Positions 48,679-63,620 of a DNA stretch of 64,000 nucleotides are shown one piece after another. Source of the stretch: Neocallimastix lanati (nom. inval.) (Eukaryota > Neocallimastigomycota > Neocallimastigomycetes > Neocallimastigales > Neocallimastigaceae). The notes beneath the pieces were generated by a model. It did no database searches. It worked only from the letters and a program-made list of their open reading frames with translations, and was not told the DNA's origin. Position 1 is the stretch's first letter, and each line of letters opens with the position of its first letter. The translations under genes and the position numbers were made by a program. The DNA is taken from the NCBI GenBank assembly GCA_016946835.1, contig JACVTC010000198.1, positions 1 to 64,000 on the forward strand. The letters are read 5' to 3'.

Positions 48679-48757
48679 AATGCTGTCTTTTATTATTAGT
48701 ATTATTATTATTATTATAAACGCTTTCTTTTATTATTATTATTATTATTACTATTAC

Positions 48758-48815
<58 letters not shown>

Positions 48816-48824
48816 AACGCTGTC

Positions 48825-48858
<34 letters not shown>

Positions 48859-48867
48859 AACGCCGTC

Positions 48868-48919
<52 letters not shown>

Positions 48920-48928
48920 AACGCCGTC

Positions 48929-48968
<40 letters not shown>

Positions 48969-48977
48969 AACGCCGTC

Positions 48978-49011
<34 letters not shown>

Positions 49012-49020
49012 AACGCCGTC

Positions 49021-49063
<43 letters not shown>

Positions 49064-49112
49064 AACGCCGTCTTTTATTATTATTATTATTATTATTATT
49101 ATAAACGCTGTC

Positions 49113-49173
<61 letters not shown>

Positions 49174-49182
49174 AACGCATTC

Positions 49183-49222
<40 letters not shown>

Positions 49223-49231
49223 AACGCTGTC

Positions 49232-49283
<52 letters not shown>

Positions 49284-49292
49284 AACGCTGTC

Positions 49293-49340
<48 letters not shown>

Positions 49341-49396
49341 TATTATAAACGCTGTCTTTTATTATTATTATTATTATTATTATTATAAACGCTGTC

Positions 49397-49439
<43 letters not shown>

Positions 49440-49448
49440 AACGCTGTC

Positions 49449-49500
<52 letters not shown>

Positions 49501-49509
49501 AACGCTGTC

Positions 49510-49555
<46 letters not shown>

Positions 49556-49564
49556 AACGCTGTC

Positions 49565-49616
<52 letters not shown>

Positions 49617-49627
49617 AACGCTGTCTC

Positions 49628-49674
<47 letters not shown>

Positions 49675-49685
49675 AACGCTGTCTC

Positions 49686-49720
<35 letters not shown>

Positions 49721-49731
49721 AACGCTGTCTC

Positions 49732-49805
<74 letters not shown>

Positions 49806-50821
49806 AATAATGTCTTTTATCATTATTATTACTATTTAAAAATTATATATTATTACTATTTTTTTTTTACCTGCTTAAAATAACAATTCATTTCATCTTT
49901 ATTAGTTAAAGTACCAGTATTAATTCTTGTATATAAATCACCCCCACTACAATATTCCATAACTTCACACCAATTTTCATTTTTATCTTGAATTAAATCT
50001 ACAGTTTCTACTACATTTTGGTGTTTTAAACTTGAACTATTTATATTTGTATTAATAAAAATTAATATATATGAATAATAGTAAATATTTAATATTTACA
50101 ATTCATTAATAAAAATATGATGATAATAAAATTAAAAGGAAAAAATAAAATTAAAATTAAAATTAATTAATTAATTAATTAATTATAATATAATAAAATA
50201 GAATAAAATAAAAAATTAAATAAAATTAAAAATTAATAATATATATATATATATATTATAACATATTTTTATAAATAAATTAAAATTAAAATAAATAAAT
50301 AATAATTACCTAATACAAAATTCACTAATCACTTTTTTAATATAAGCTTTGTATGGTTCATTCTTTCTTCTCTTTCTAAATTGCTATTAAATCAGAAGAA
50401 TAGTGAGTAATATATATATATATATATTATAAATATATATATATATATAAAGGATAATAATATATATATAGAGAGAGAGGATGAAAAAGAGAGAAAAATT
50501 AAATATTAATTAAGAAAAAATTATATAGATAATAGTATATATTATCATTTCTAATAAATAATTTTACCTTAATAGCATAATATTTCTCACTATCCAAGTT
50601 TTTAATATTTCCAGTGTAGGAAGATTTAGCTAATTTTACTACTGCATTCTATTTTTTACAATAATTATATAAAATTTGATATTATTATATAATTAAAATA
50701 TTAGTATTTGCAGAAAAAATTAATAATAATAACAGTAATAATAATAACAGTAATAGTAATAATAGTAATTTTATTTATATATTCAGACAAAGCTTTATAT
50801 ATATATATATAATACAAAAAT

Positions 50822-50863
<42 letters not shown>

Positions 50864-53109
50864 AATAAAAACTTACTGCTCCTTTTCCTAAAACTTCTTC
50901 CAATTTATATTTAGATTCATCCTCTGGTACATCTGGAGAATTCATCTCTGATCCACTTCTACTAAGCGCTTCATTACTTTTAGTTTTCCTGGAAGAGGAC
51001 CGACTAATACTCTTTCCTGTATCACTAAATATATTTTTAATTGGGCTAAAAATATCCTTAATAATATTCTTCTTATGCTTTTTTTTTTTACTAGACTTGG
51101 ATTTGGATTCAGGTTTAGAATTAGAAGTGGTGATGGTACTTTCTGTTGCAGTGGTATCAGCTGTATTATTACTGGCGATAGAAACAGATAATGATGGACG
51201 ACCATTTTCCTTTTGATCTAACTTTTTTCTGGAATGATGAAGACTCGATATAGATTTCATTAATTTTTTACTACTAGAAGCAATACCACTACTTTGTTCC
51301 TTCTCATTTGGCTTCTTATCCCCGTCACTCATATTCTTCTTATGTACATTAGAAGGTAAGAAAGAATCTTCCATAACATTTTCTTCCTTTTCATCATCAG
51401 ACGTAGATTCAGTAGAGCTACCTTCTTTACTTTCTTCAACTTCTTCAGAGGAAAGAGTATTATTACTCGACTTAATATCCTCTGAACTTTTACGAAGTTG
51501 TTCTGCAGAATTTTCTGTAGAAATGGGTTCATTATTATCTTCTAAATCTTTTTGACTTTTATTGCTTGGAGGACAGTATTTATTAAGAAGTTGTAACAGT
51601 TCAGCATTAATATTAGATTTAATTGTAGTAACTGATTCTTCATTCTCAGTATAGGATTCTGGACTACTAGGACCATTAGAAAAAGAAAAACTTTGAGATT
51701 TACCTTTTGGTGAGGTTGTAGTTAATTGATCGATTTCTTCCTGTGTTAATGCATCATTGTTTTTTTTATTTGCATTACCTACTGAATGTCTAGGATCTGA
51801 TAATAGACAAAATAAGATAACGGGTTATTTATGATTCCACATATTGATTTAAAATAATAAAGAAAATAAAATAAAATAAAATAAAATAAAATAAAATAAA
51901 AAAAAGGTACAATTATGAATATTATTTATTTAATAGTAATATAATTATTATTAACAATTAATAATAAAAAAATACAATGTATATATATTGTTATTATATT
52001 TATATGTTGTTATATTATTAGTGTTATTAATAATTTTTTTTTTTTAAAGTATTATATATTGTCATATTAATTAATTATTAAAATGCATTATTATGATAAA
52101 ATATTGTGAAAAAAAAAAAATTTTTTTTCAAATTTATTATTTATAAATGTGTATTATATTCCAATGATATAGTAATAATATTGAAAATATATGTGTATAT
52201 AATATAAAATATATATATATAAATAAATAATAATAATAATAATAATAATAAACAAATATACATTAATTATAAGTATCATATATATAATAAGAATAAATAA
52301 ATTTATATAAAAAATTTATAAATATATATTATTTATATTATTTATTATTATAATCAATAGAGTAATAATAACTTTAATATAATAAAACTTTATTATTATC
52401 GTTATTAATATTTATTTATTCATTTTTAATTTTTAATACCTTTTTTAATTGGAATAATAGGTGGCTTTAATGCGTTACCATTATAAAGTGGAGGTTTTTT
52501 ATTTTCCTTAGGAGTAGGAGGTTGAAACATTGAGGAGGATAATATAGATGGGGTAGAATTTCTTTTTATTCGTTCATTAAATGAAGGACTTTTCATCATT
52601 TTAGGGGTGATGTTTGCTTGAGCTGAAGATCGACGTGATGACTCTTGAGCTGAAGATCGGCGTGATTGATTATTAATTGGTGTGCCTGAAGGTTCACCTT
52701 CCTCTTCCTTAATAGGAGGAATAAAAAGATCCATCAATCTTAACTTACTCTGTTTATATTCCTTTGGATTTGCATATTGTGTATGTGCATTACGCATAAT
52801 ATTAGGATCATCTCTGAAAGCCCCCTGAGCAGTAGCTTCTAATAATTTTTTTGCGGTATTTTCATTGAGGGTTAATTGATACTTTTCAATTTCATCATGA
52901 GCTACTTTCAAAGCAGATTCCAGTGATTTTCTTAAAATTTCTGGTTCAGCACAAGTATAATTATTAGCATTAGTATTACTGGGTTCAGCAGGTGATTCAG
53001 CACCAGAATGACTTAAATATTGAATAACTGGAATATGTTTTGGGAAATGATTTTGTAAAGAAAGTTGTTCATTTCCCACACTCCAAAAATCATAATCTTT
53101 TTGATTCAT
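47402..53109 (-). CDS. HAL4/SAT4-NPR1-type serine/threonine protein kinase (7 exons)
   Basis: Exons, 5' to 3': 53109-52440, 51796-50877, 50648-50568, 50383-50310, 50036-49871, 48244-47986, 47703-47402. All introns are GT-AG, the summed length is 2472 nt, giving 823 aa in one frame. Residues 1-~515 are a Ser/Asn-rich regulatory region with basic patches (KSKSSKKKKHKKN). The kinase domain follows: glycine loop LGKGANAVV (~525-534), Lys557 (YYAIK), alpha-C Glu578 in SEFCISSSLKHQNVVET, hinge EVMEYCSGGDL, HRDIKPENLL (Asp654), DFG (Asp673), GSEPYIAPEE (APE to 705), DIWACAIVFYTM and PWRQANSSD. QFRKRRK, EFCI and WCEVMEYC are hallmarks of the fungal HAL4/HRK1/NPR1 family, which controls ion and nutrient transporters at the plasma membrane (family knowledge). 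All catalytic residues are present, so it should be active. Confidence 0.93.
48480..49830. repeat. Compound minisatellite inside kinase intron 5
   Basis: About 24 units, each a short spacer such as TATAAACGCTGTCTTTTA followed by a variable TTA run. Spacer variants cluster: ATGCTGTC at the left (48572-48680), CGCCGTC in five adjacent units (48857-49070), CGCTGTC in the middle, and GTCTCTTA in three adjacent units at the right (49615-49730). It makes this intron 1626 nt, against 184-643 nt for most of the others. Confidence 0.95.
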
Positions 53110-55020
<1,911 letters not shown>

Positions 55021-55350
55021 TTTTTCATATTCTTTAAATAGTATTTAATTTTATTTTATTTTATTTTATTTTGTTTTTTATTTTATTTTATTTTACTTTA
55101 TTTTATTTTATTTTACTTTATTTTATTTTATTTTATTTTATTTTATTTTATTTTATTTTATTTTATTTTATTTTATTTTATTTTATTTAATCTGTACTTA
55201 TATTCATATTCTACTATATATTTTATTTTATTTTATTTTATTTAATCTGTACTTATATTCATATTCTACTATATATTTTATTTTATTTTATTTTATTTAA
55301 TCTGTACTTATATTCATATTCTACTATATATTTTATTTTATTTTATTTTA
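55021..55350 (+). repeat. TTTTA array with ~60-bp higher-order units
   Basis: TTTTA pentamers interrupted three times by a spacer containing ATCTGTACTTATATTCATAT. The spacer is the reverse complement, with minor changes, of the one in the array at 57782-58980. Confidence 0.93.
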
Positions 55351-55827
55351 TTATTATAAATTATATTATATCTATTTAACTTTTTTTAAAACATTTTCTT
55401 CTTTTTATTATATATTAAAATTTTCATATACACATAAATTTATTTTCATTTTTATAATAAAACTTTATTATTTAACAAAATATATTTTTGTTTTGGTTTA
55501 TTTTATATTATATATATATATATTTTATTATATATATATTCTTTTTTGTTATTTTTTTTTGTATTGTTTTTTATGGTTAAATTATAATACTTTGTATAAA
55601 GTATGACAAAAAAATAAATGAATACTTTCAAAAATATTTATAATACAAGATAACAATTATAACTAGAAAATAATCATAGATGATGTAATAATAAAGAAAT
55701 AATTATAAAAAAATGAATTAAATATTAAATAGAAATTTTAGTAAATAATGATAATAATAATAAATATGAATGTAATTAAAATAATATTCATTTATTCTAT
55801 GTTTATCTTTTAATTTTTTTTACATTA

Positions 55828-55869
<42 letters not shown>

Positions 55870-56624
55870 AAAAAAATTGATTATCTTTAAAAAATGATAA
55901 TGCACTACCAAAATTACCAAATAAAAAAAAAAAAAAAAAGTAAATAAAATTAAATGAAGAAATAAGAAATTAAGAAATGGTAATAATTAGATATAATTTT
56001 TAAATTAAACTTTCATTTTCAATAAATAATATTTAAAAAAAAAATAATAATAATAAATAAATAAAATATATTTATAAATATGTTGATTGTATAATTTTTT
56101 CATTCTTTTATTTAAAAAACAACAAAATGAGAATATTTACATATATTTATTTAAATTTTACATATTTAAAAAGAATATATATATATTTGGGGAGGTTGCA
56201 TTACGCCAATTTTTCACGTGATATATATAAATTTGTGGCTATAGCTATATTATGCTACATAATATTATTTTATTGTATTATTTTGTTATTTCACTTTTTA
56301 AATTAATTATTAAGTGAATAATTAAATAAATCATATAATGGTTAGATTTTATGATTTTAATTCTTTTATTTAAATGCTAATAATAACAAATTATATAAAA
56401 ATATAAATGTTATTAAAAATATAAATATTATTAATAATAATTCTCTTATTTAAATGTTATTAAAAAAAATAATAATTATAATGATAAAATTATTAATTAT
56501 AGAGACGTATTTGAAAATTTATTTAAACTGTATATATTTAATTAGCTTTATAAATTAAATTTTTGAATGACAGAATTTTGATTATTTCGTTTGTTTATTC
56601 CTCATTTTTTAATTATTTATTATA
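55351..56624. other. Gene-free AT-rich stretch
   Basis: Poly-A at 55833-55867. At 56188-56210 a lone GGGGAGGTTGCATTACGCCA resembles one end of the MITE family of 32837-35088. No gene. Confidence 0.65.
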
Positions 56625-57570
56625 AAATAATATTTATATTATATTATTTAAATCAGTTAAACAATCAAACCACAAATTAATAATATTATTTCTATCATAT
56701 TTAGTATCAATTAACTTGGTTTCAATATTTTTGTAGTGTTCAATTAAGACACTGATTTCATTAGCTTTATTTATTGCTCTTTTTTTTATTTTCCAAATTC
56801 CTCTTATTTTTCTTTGATAATCATAATATGGTAAATGTTTAAGTTTATTTAATTTATCTATTAATTCATAATAAGATGGTATTGTTGGAAATAAATTATT
56901 TAAATAACTGTTGATTCTGAAACTATAATATTATTGTTACATGTATTAGCATTTTTTTTTTTAATTTTTTAAATATTTTATATATTTCTTGTTCTTTATT
57001 TTGTAATATTGCAAAAGAAGTAGTGTAAAAACTATCTAATTCTTTAGCGTAAGTTCTTGTAATAAATAATTGATAACTAAATTTAGGGGAAATATAAAAT
57101 GTACCATCAACAAATATATCATTATTATATTCCCTAAATAATTTTACTTGAAAAGGAGATTGAAAAATTATTAAATTAATATTTTTTGAATATCATAAAA
57201 TTTTCACCTCACTTTGTTTTATATTGTTTTATAATATTTAGATTCATTAGGAATTTCAGTAAATGTTGTTACATTGGATGGTAGTTTTTATTTAAATTTC
57301 TTGATATTTGGGATTTAATTGAATTATATTCTGAACATATAAATCTCATTTCTTTAGAAATTTTATTATATAGGGGTTTTATTTTTATACCATAAGGAAT
57401 TGAACTTTTTTCAATTCCATCTTTAATTTTATGTTTCATTATAGATAGAGATATATCGTATTCTTTTTCAGGATGATTATGTAAACTATCATATTTTAAG
57501 ATTTCTTTCTTATTTAAAATAATATAAGATTTACATTTATTTCTGTACATAAACTTTTGAATTATCTTTT
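56625..57570 (-). pseudogene. MULE transposase relic with FLYWCH-like zinc finger
   Basis: Read on the minus strand: an N-terminal FLYWCH-type fragment (YRNKCKSYIILNKKE ... DSLHNHPE, within 57269-57550), then a MULE transposase core FVDGTFYISPKFSYQLFITR (about 57040-57120) with the first catalytic Asp in DGTF, then NKEQEIYKIFKKL and a more C-terminal piece (YYELIDKLNKLKHLPYYDYQ, about 56810-56880) in another frame. At least three frameshifts or stops; the rest of the catalytic domain is degraded or absent. A former autonomous Mutator-like element. Confidence 0.75.
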
Positions 57571-57781
57571 CTTATATATGAAAAATTAAATTTATATTTT
57601 TTATTGATAATAATTTATTTTTTTCCTTTGTTAGACTCATTTACATCAATAATTAGATTTTCTTCCATTTCTATATTTTTATAAATATTTTTTAATTATA
57701 TAATTAAAATTATTATATTAATTATCCAATATTATTCTAAATACTAATTTTGAAAAATTAGTTTTTCAATTATTTGTAAAA

Positions 57782-58980
57782 AAAAAAATAAATAAATAAA
57801 GAATGTAATAGTAAGTACAAGTATACAAAATAAAATAAAATAAATAGTAGAATATAAATATAAGTACAGATTGAATAAAATAAAATAAAATAAAATAAAA
57901 TAAAATAAAATAAAATAAATAGTAGAATATAAATATAAGTACAGATTGAATAAAATAAAATAAAATAAAATAAAATAAAATAAAATAAAATAAAATAAAA
58001 TAAATAGTAGAATATAAATATAAGTACAGATTGAATAAAATAAAATAAAATAAAATAAAATAAAATAAAATAAAATAAAATAAAATAAAATAAAATAAAA
58101 TAAAATAAAATAAAATAAAATAAAATAAAATAAAATAAAATAAAATAAAATAAAATAAAATAAAATAAAATAAAATAAAATAAAATAAAATAAAATAAAA
58201 TAAAATAAAATAAAATAAAATAAAATAAAATAAAATAAAATAAAATAAAATAAAATAAAATAAAATAAAATAAATAAATAAAATAAAATAAAATAAAATA
58301 AAATAAAATAAAATAAAATAAAATAAAATAAAATAAATAGTAGTATATAAATATAAGTACAGATTGAATAAAATAAAATAAAATAAAATAAAATAAAATA
58401 AAATAAAATAAATAGTAGAATATAAATATAAGTACAGATTGAATAAAATAAAATAAAATAAAATAAAATAAAATAAAATAAAATAAATAGTAGAATATAA
58501 ATATAAGTACAGATTGAATAAAATAAAATAAAATAAAATAAATAGTAGAACATAAATATAAGTACAGATTGAATAAAATAAAATAAAATAAAATAAAATA
58601 AAATAAAATAAAATAAAATAAAATAAAATAAAATAAAATAAAATAAAATAAAATAAAATAAAATAAAATAAAATAAAATAAAATAAAATAAAATAAAATA
58701 AAATAAAATAAAATAAAATAAAATAAAATAAAATAAAATAAAATAAAATAAAATAAAATAAAATAAAATAAAATAAAATAAAATAAAATAAAATAAAATA
58801 AAATAAAATAAAATAAAATAAAATAAAATAAAATAAAATAAAATAAAATAAAATAAATAGTAGAATATAAATATAAGTACAGATTGAATAAAATAAAATA
58901 AAATAAAATAAAATAAAATAAATATTGAATGTAATAATATAAAAGTACAAGTATATAAAATAAAATAAAGTAAATATTTA
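57782..58980 (-). repeat. AAAAT array with spacer units (~1.2 kb)
   Basis: AAAAT pentamers punctuated by eight copies of a ~40-bp spacer containing AGTAGAATATAAATATAAGT (starting near 57845, 57920, 58006, 58338, 58414, 58488, 58543 and 58859). Variant units with GAATGTAATA and GTACAAGTATA mark both ends (57801 and 58927). The very long frames in it are artefacts. Confidence 0.97.
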
Positions 58981-59214
58981 TTATTATTTTTAATTAAAGA
59001 ATATTAAAGACAATTTATTTTTAAAAATAAAATGTTTTATTTAATTATATATGTTAGAAAGCAAAAAAATCATTTATATTTAATGAGATTATTAACAATC
59101 AATAACATTGTTTTATATATTAAATTACATCATCAATTGAATACAATAAAAATGTAAAAAATTTTCATTTCTAAAACATTGATCTGTAATATTCTTTAAT
59201 AAAAAAAAATATTA

Positions 59215-59465
59215 GATATTTATTTTATTTTATTCAATCTCTACTTATATTTATATTCTACTATTTATTTTATTTTATTTTATTCAATCTGTACTTTATA
59301 TTTAATATTCTACTATTAATTTTATTTTATTTTATTTTATTTTATTTTATTTTATTTTATTTTATTCAATCTGTACTTTATACTCATATTCTACTATTTA
59401 TTTTTATTTTATATACTTATTACATTCTTTATTTATTTATTTATTTGTTTGTTTATTTATTTATA
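59215..59465 (+). repeat. Inverted partner of the AAAAT array
   Basis: TTTTA pentamers with three spacers (TTCAATCTGTACTT...ATTCTACTATT) end in ATACTTATTACATTCTTTAT. This is the reverse complement of the left end of the 57782 array, including its terminal variant unit. The two blocks face each other across ~235 bases of ordinary sequence. Confidence 0.85.
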
Positions 59466-59742
59466 CATTTATTTTTTTTACATATAATTTTATTAAAATT
59501 TTTTATGGCGTTAACAAAAAATTTTACAAGCCATTAAAAATAAATGGCGTATTGAAAATTTGTATTAATAAAAAAAGTAACCCAATAGTTTAAATAATTT
59601 ATAACAAACTTTATAAATTATTGTTATAATGGTTTATTATATAATATTAATATTAATTATTCAATATTCCTAATTATAATTTATTATTTATTTTAACATA
59701 ATTATTTATTAACATTAATATATTATTTACAAACATTATTAC

Positions 59743-59775
<33 letters not shown>

Positions 59776-59880
59776 TTATTACTTTTTAATATAGATATTA
59801 TTACATAATTATTATTATTTATTTATTTCTATTGCTTTATTTTGGTATGTTTTTTATATTGTAGTTATTAATACTATCTT

Positions 59881-59914
<34 letters not shown>

Positions 59915-60841
59915 TACTTTTATAATTTATTTGTGATTTATTAATCCATATTTATTTTATTATTATTATTGAAATATATTCTAAAAGAAAGAAAATAATG
60001 GATAGATATAAAAGAAATTTTAAATATAATTTTTCCATTTTGAGGCATAAATAAAACTCATAATATATATATATATTTATAATTATAAAAGCTTTTAATT
60101 TTCCAAAAATTATTTAATAAAATAGTATTTATATAATATTAGTCTTATATAAAAAGATATATATTATTTTTATATAAATAAAAGCTCATTGACATGATTT
60201 AGTTTTATTATTTCCAAATGTTTAGTTCAATAATAGAATATGTATATATAATATAATAATTCTTTTATTACTTTATTTTACTATTGATCTTAATAACTTT
60301 TATTTAAATATTTTATTATTTAAATATTATAATTATCTTTTTAAAAAATATTATTAATCATATTTATTTCTAGTTTTTTCTTTAAAATAAAATAAAAAAA
60401 AATAAAAAATAAAAAAATAAAAAGTAGTATTAGTATTCAAAATTTAATATTATATAATACAATCAATTAAAATCAACATAAAGAAGGAAAGTTAATGATA
60501 ATTTTAATATTTATAATACAAAAAAAAAAAAAAAAAAAAAAAAACTTTATTTTTTTATATATATATATGTATTCACATAAACAACATTTTCTATCAATTT
60601 GAATTTAATATTTCAGCCTTAATTTAAAATAACATAAAAAGAATTATATTAATAAATAAGATTAAAATAATTCTTCAAAATAGATATTCTTTTCCTAATT
60701 ATTTTAATTGTTTCTATAATTATTATAAATATTTATTATTTTGAAAAGATAGTATAAAATTATTTAAAATATTTTTAAATTTTTTTCTTCTTTTTTTCTT
60801 TTTTAATTTAGAAAGAAAAAATTATCCTTAATTAATTATTA

Positions 60842-60879
<38 letters not shown>

Positions 60880-61678
60880 TATATTTTATTAATTGTTATT
60901 TGAAATTATATATATTAAAAAAAAATATTTATACCTGAAAATTAAAAAAAAATATTTATACCTGAAAATTAAAAAAAAAAAAAAAAAAAAGAAGAGAAAA
61001 AAAAAATGTTTATATAATGTATTAACTATTTTTTTCTTTCTTTTTTTGTTATTACTTTTCTCTCTCATTACTTCTTATGCAATATTAATAATCTTATAAT
61101 TGTATTTATATGTTTACTGAAAGAAATGCAAAGTTAAATATTAAAATAATTTTATAATATATAACTATATTAATTATTCACTTGTATATCTGGAATATGA
61201 AATAATAATAATAAAAATTAATAAAAAAAAAAAAAAAAAAGGGACAAATAATTAAAAATACTCGGTATATTAATGATAGTACAAGAAAAATAAAATTAAA
61301 AAATAAAATAAAATAAAATAAAAATATTATTATAAAAACAAAAAACTTCAACATTTTTTTTCCCAAAAACTAATATATATAATCTTTATAATCATTATAT
61401 TATTGTATAACATAATATCTAAAAAAAAAAATAATAATAATAATATACAATAAATAATATATATATATCATCAATATTTAACAAGCTTGATATAAAAAAA
61501 AATTTAATAAAAATTCATTATTTTAATATTTATTAAACATATAAGAATATGGAGAATACATAATAATACTAAAGCAAATCATAATTAATAACAATTACTA
61601 TTATCCTTTCATAAATATTGATAAATTATTTTCCTTCTTTTAAAAACAAAAGGAAAAAAATAGTATTAATAATCCTTA

Positions 61679-61726
<48 letters not shown>

Positions 61727-61773
61727 TATTATATATATTATATATAAAATATACAATAAATAATAAGAATAAA
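59466..61773. other. Gene-free AT-rich stretch
   Basis: Poly-A tracts (59889-59914, 60522-60544, 61686-61710), a doubled unit with AAATATTTATACCTGAAAAT at 60924-60970, and T-rich promoter-like sequence before the next gene. No coding signal. Confidence 0.65.
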
Positions 61774-62721
61774 ATGGAAACCTCAACAAGTTTGCCTGAG
61801 CAAGGTACCCTTCTGAGTAACGTTGCAAAAAATGAATTAACTTCAGTTAAATTAATAAAATCATCGAGCATTTTATTTGAAAATAATAAAAATAACGAAG
61901 AAGAGGGTATTGACAGTAATGACGATGAAGACGTACCAATTAGACCATTTGGAAATTTAAAAAATTCAATTGAAAATATTGAAAATATTAACGATGATAA
62001 TAAAAATAATGATAATTCAGTAAAAAATGAAGATAATTATAAAATTGAATTAGAATATGAAAAAGTTTTAAAATCATTTTTACCATTTCATCTACAGAAC
62101 TATTTAGAAAATTTGGACGAAGAAGAAGCTGATACTCTTAAAACAATTAATGTAGAAACATTTTGTGTTGTAGCAGCAATTAATATATCGGGTAAAAATA
62201 AAAAAAATAATAAATAAGAAAAATAATAATAAATGAATGAATAATAAATTAATATTTATATAATTAAAATATAGTAATTTTAATTATAAAAAAAAAAAAA
62301 AGAATTTTTAATTTAAAAAAAAATACTAGCAACAATAACTAAATAAATAAATATAAAAAAAATAAATAAATAAATAAATATAAAATTAATATAATTAATA
62401 ATAAATATTTATATATATACTGTTTTAATTTTAATTATTATTACATTAATTGATTTAAAAACAATTTTTAGAAATCTTTGATTTTATAAATTATTTACAA
62501 ACAAAAGGAAAACCCGGAAGTAAATATCTAAAAGAAGAATTGAATAAATATTTTTGTGAAATTATAGATTTCATATCAGAGAATAAAGGAGATATATGTA
62601 ATTGTTTTTAATATAATTTATGTGTATAATTATATAATATCAAATTATCAATATTCTTTCTTAATCAATTTAAAATTAAATAAAGTAAAAAAAAAATAAT
62701 TAATTAAATATATGTTCTTAA

Positions 62722-62756
<35 letters not shown>

Positions 62757-63231
62757 TTATCTTAAATTAATTTTTATTTATTCAGTAAATGTAACAGGTA
62801 TTAAAATAAATAAATTTATTAGATATATATATTATATGTATTAATATATATATTGCATTCAAAAAATTAAATAGAAAACTTCTATATTAATTTTTTTTTT
62901 AATATATATATATTATAAACTATAATCATTTATTTAATTATTTAATTTATTTAATATAACAAAATAAGAAAAAACATTATATATTTGTTGGACAATCAAT
63001 GAAAATGAATTGGATATGATCGATGATTGTTCTAGAGGGGATTTAGTTTATGATGCTTTAAAAGGTTGTTTAAAATTACTTGAAAATTATGGAAAACATA
63101 CTTTTACATTTGAAGATTATCAATTAAATTATGTGATGAAAATTGGTATAGATGCTGGTATGAATACTGTATTGTATATTGAAGTCGAAAAAGAACATCT
63201 ATGGCAATATATTAATGAAGGTAAATTAAAG

Positions 63232-63281
<50 letters not shown>

Positions 63282-63376
63282 TTTAGTTCATAAATTTCAA
63301 TTTTATTATAAAAAGTTTTCTTTATATATATATATATATTATTATTATTATATTGTATATATTATGTATATATTAT

Positions 63377-63419
<43 letters not shown>

Positions 63420-63553
63420 TTTATATGTATATTAATATTGCATTGGTTATAATTAAAGAAAAAAAATTGGCAATATAATAAACAATAAAAGAATATAATA
63501 AAATAAAAATAGTTATAATTATAACTAACAAATATATATATTTATATATATAT

Positions 63554-63620
<67 letters not shown>

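Noticed and set aside
48480-49830. CRISPR-like appearance of regularly spaced units
   Set aside because: The variable parts are TTA runs of differing length, the host is eukaryotic, and the array lies inside an intron.
57744-58950. Open frames of 269 and 394 codons rich in Phe, Tyr, Ile and Leu
   Set aside because: They are readings of the AAAAT array; the pentamer gives a repeating five-residue pattern in every open frame.
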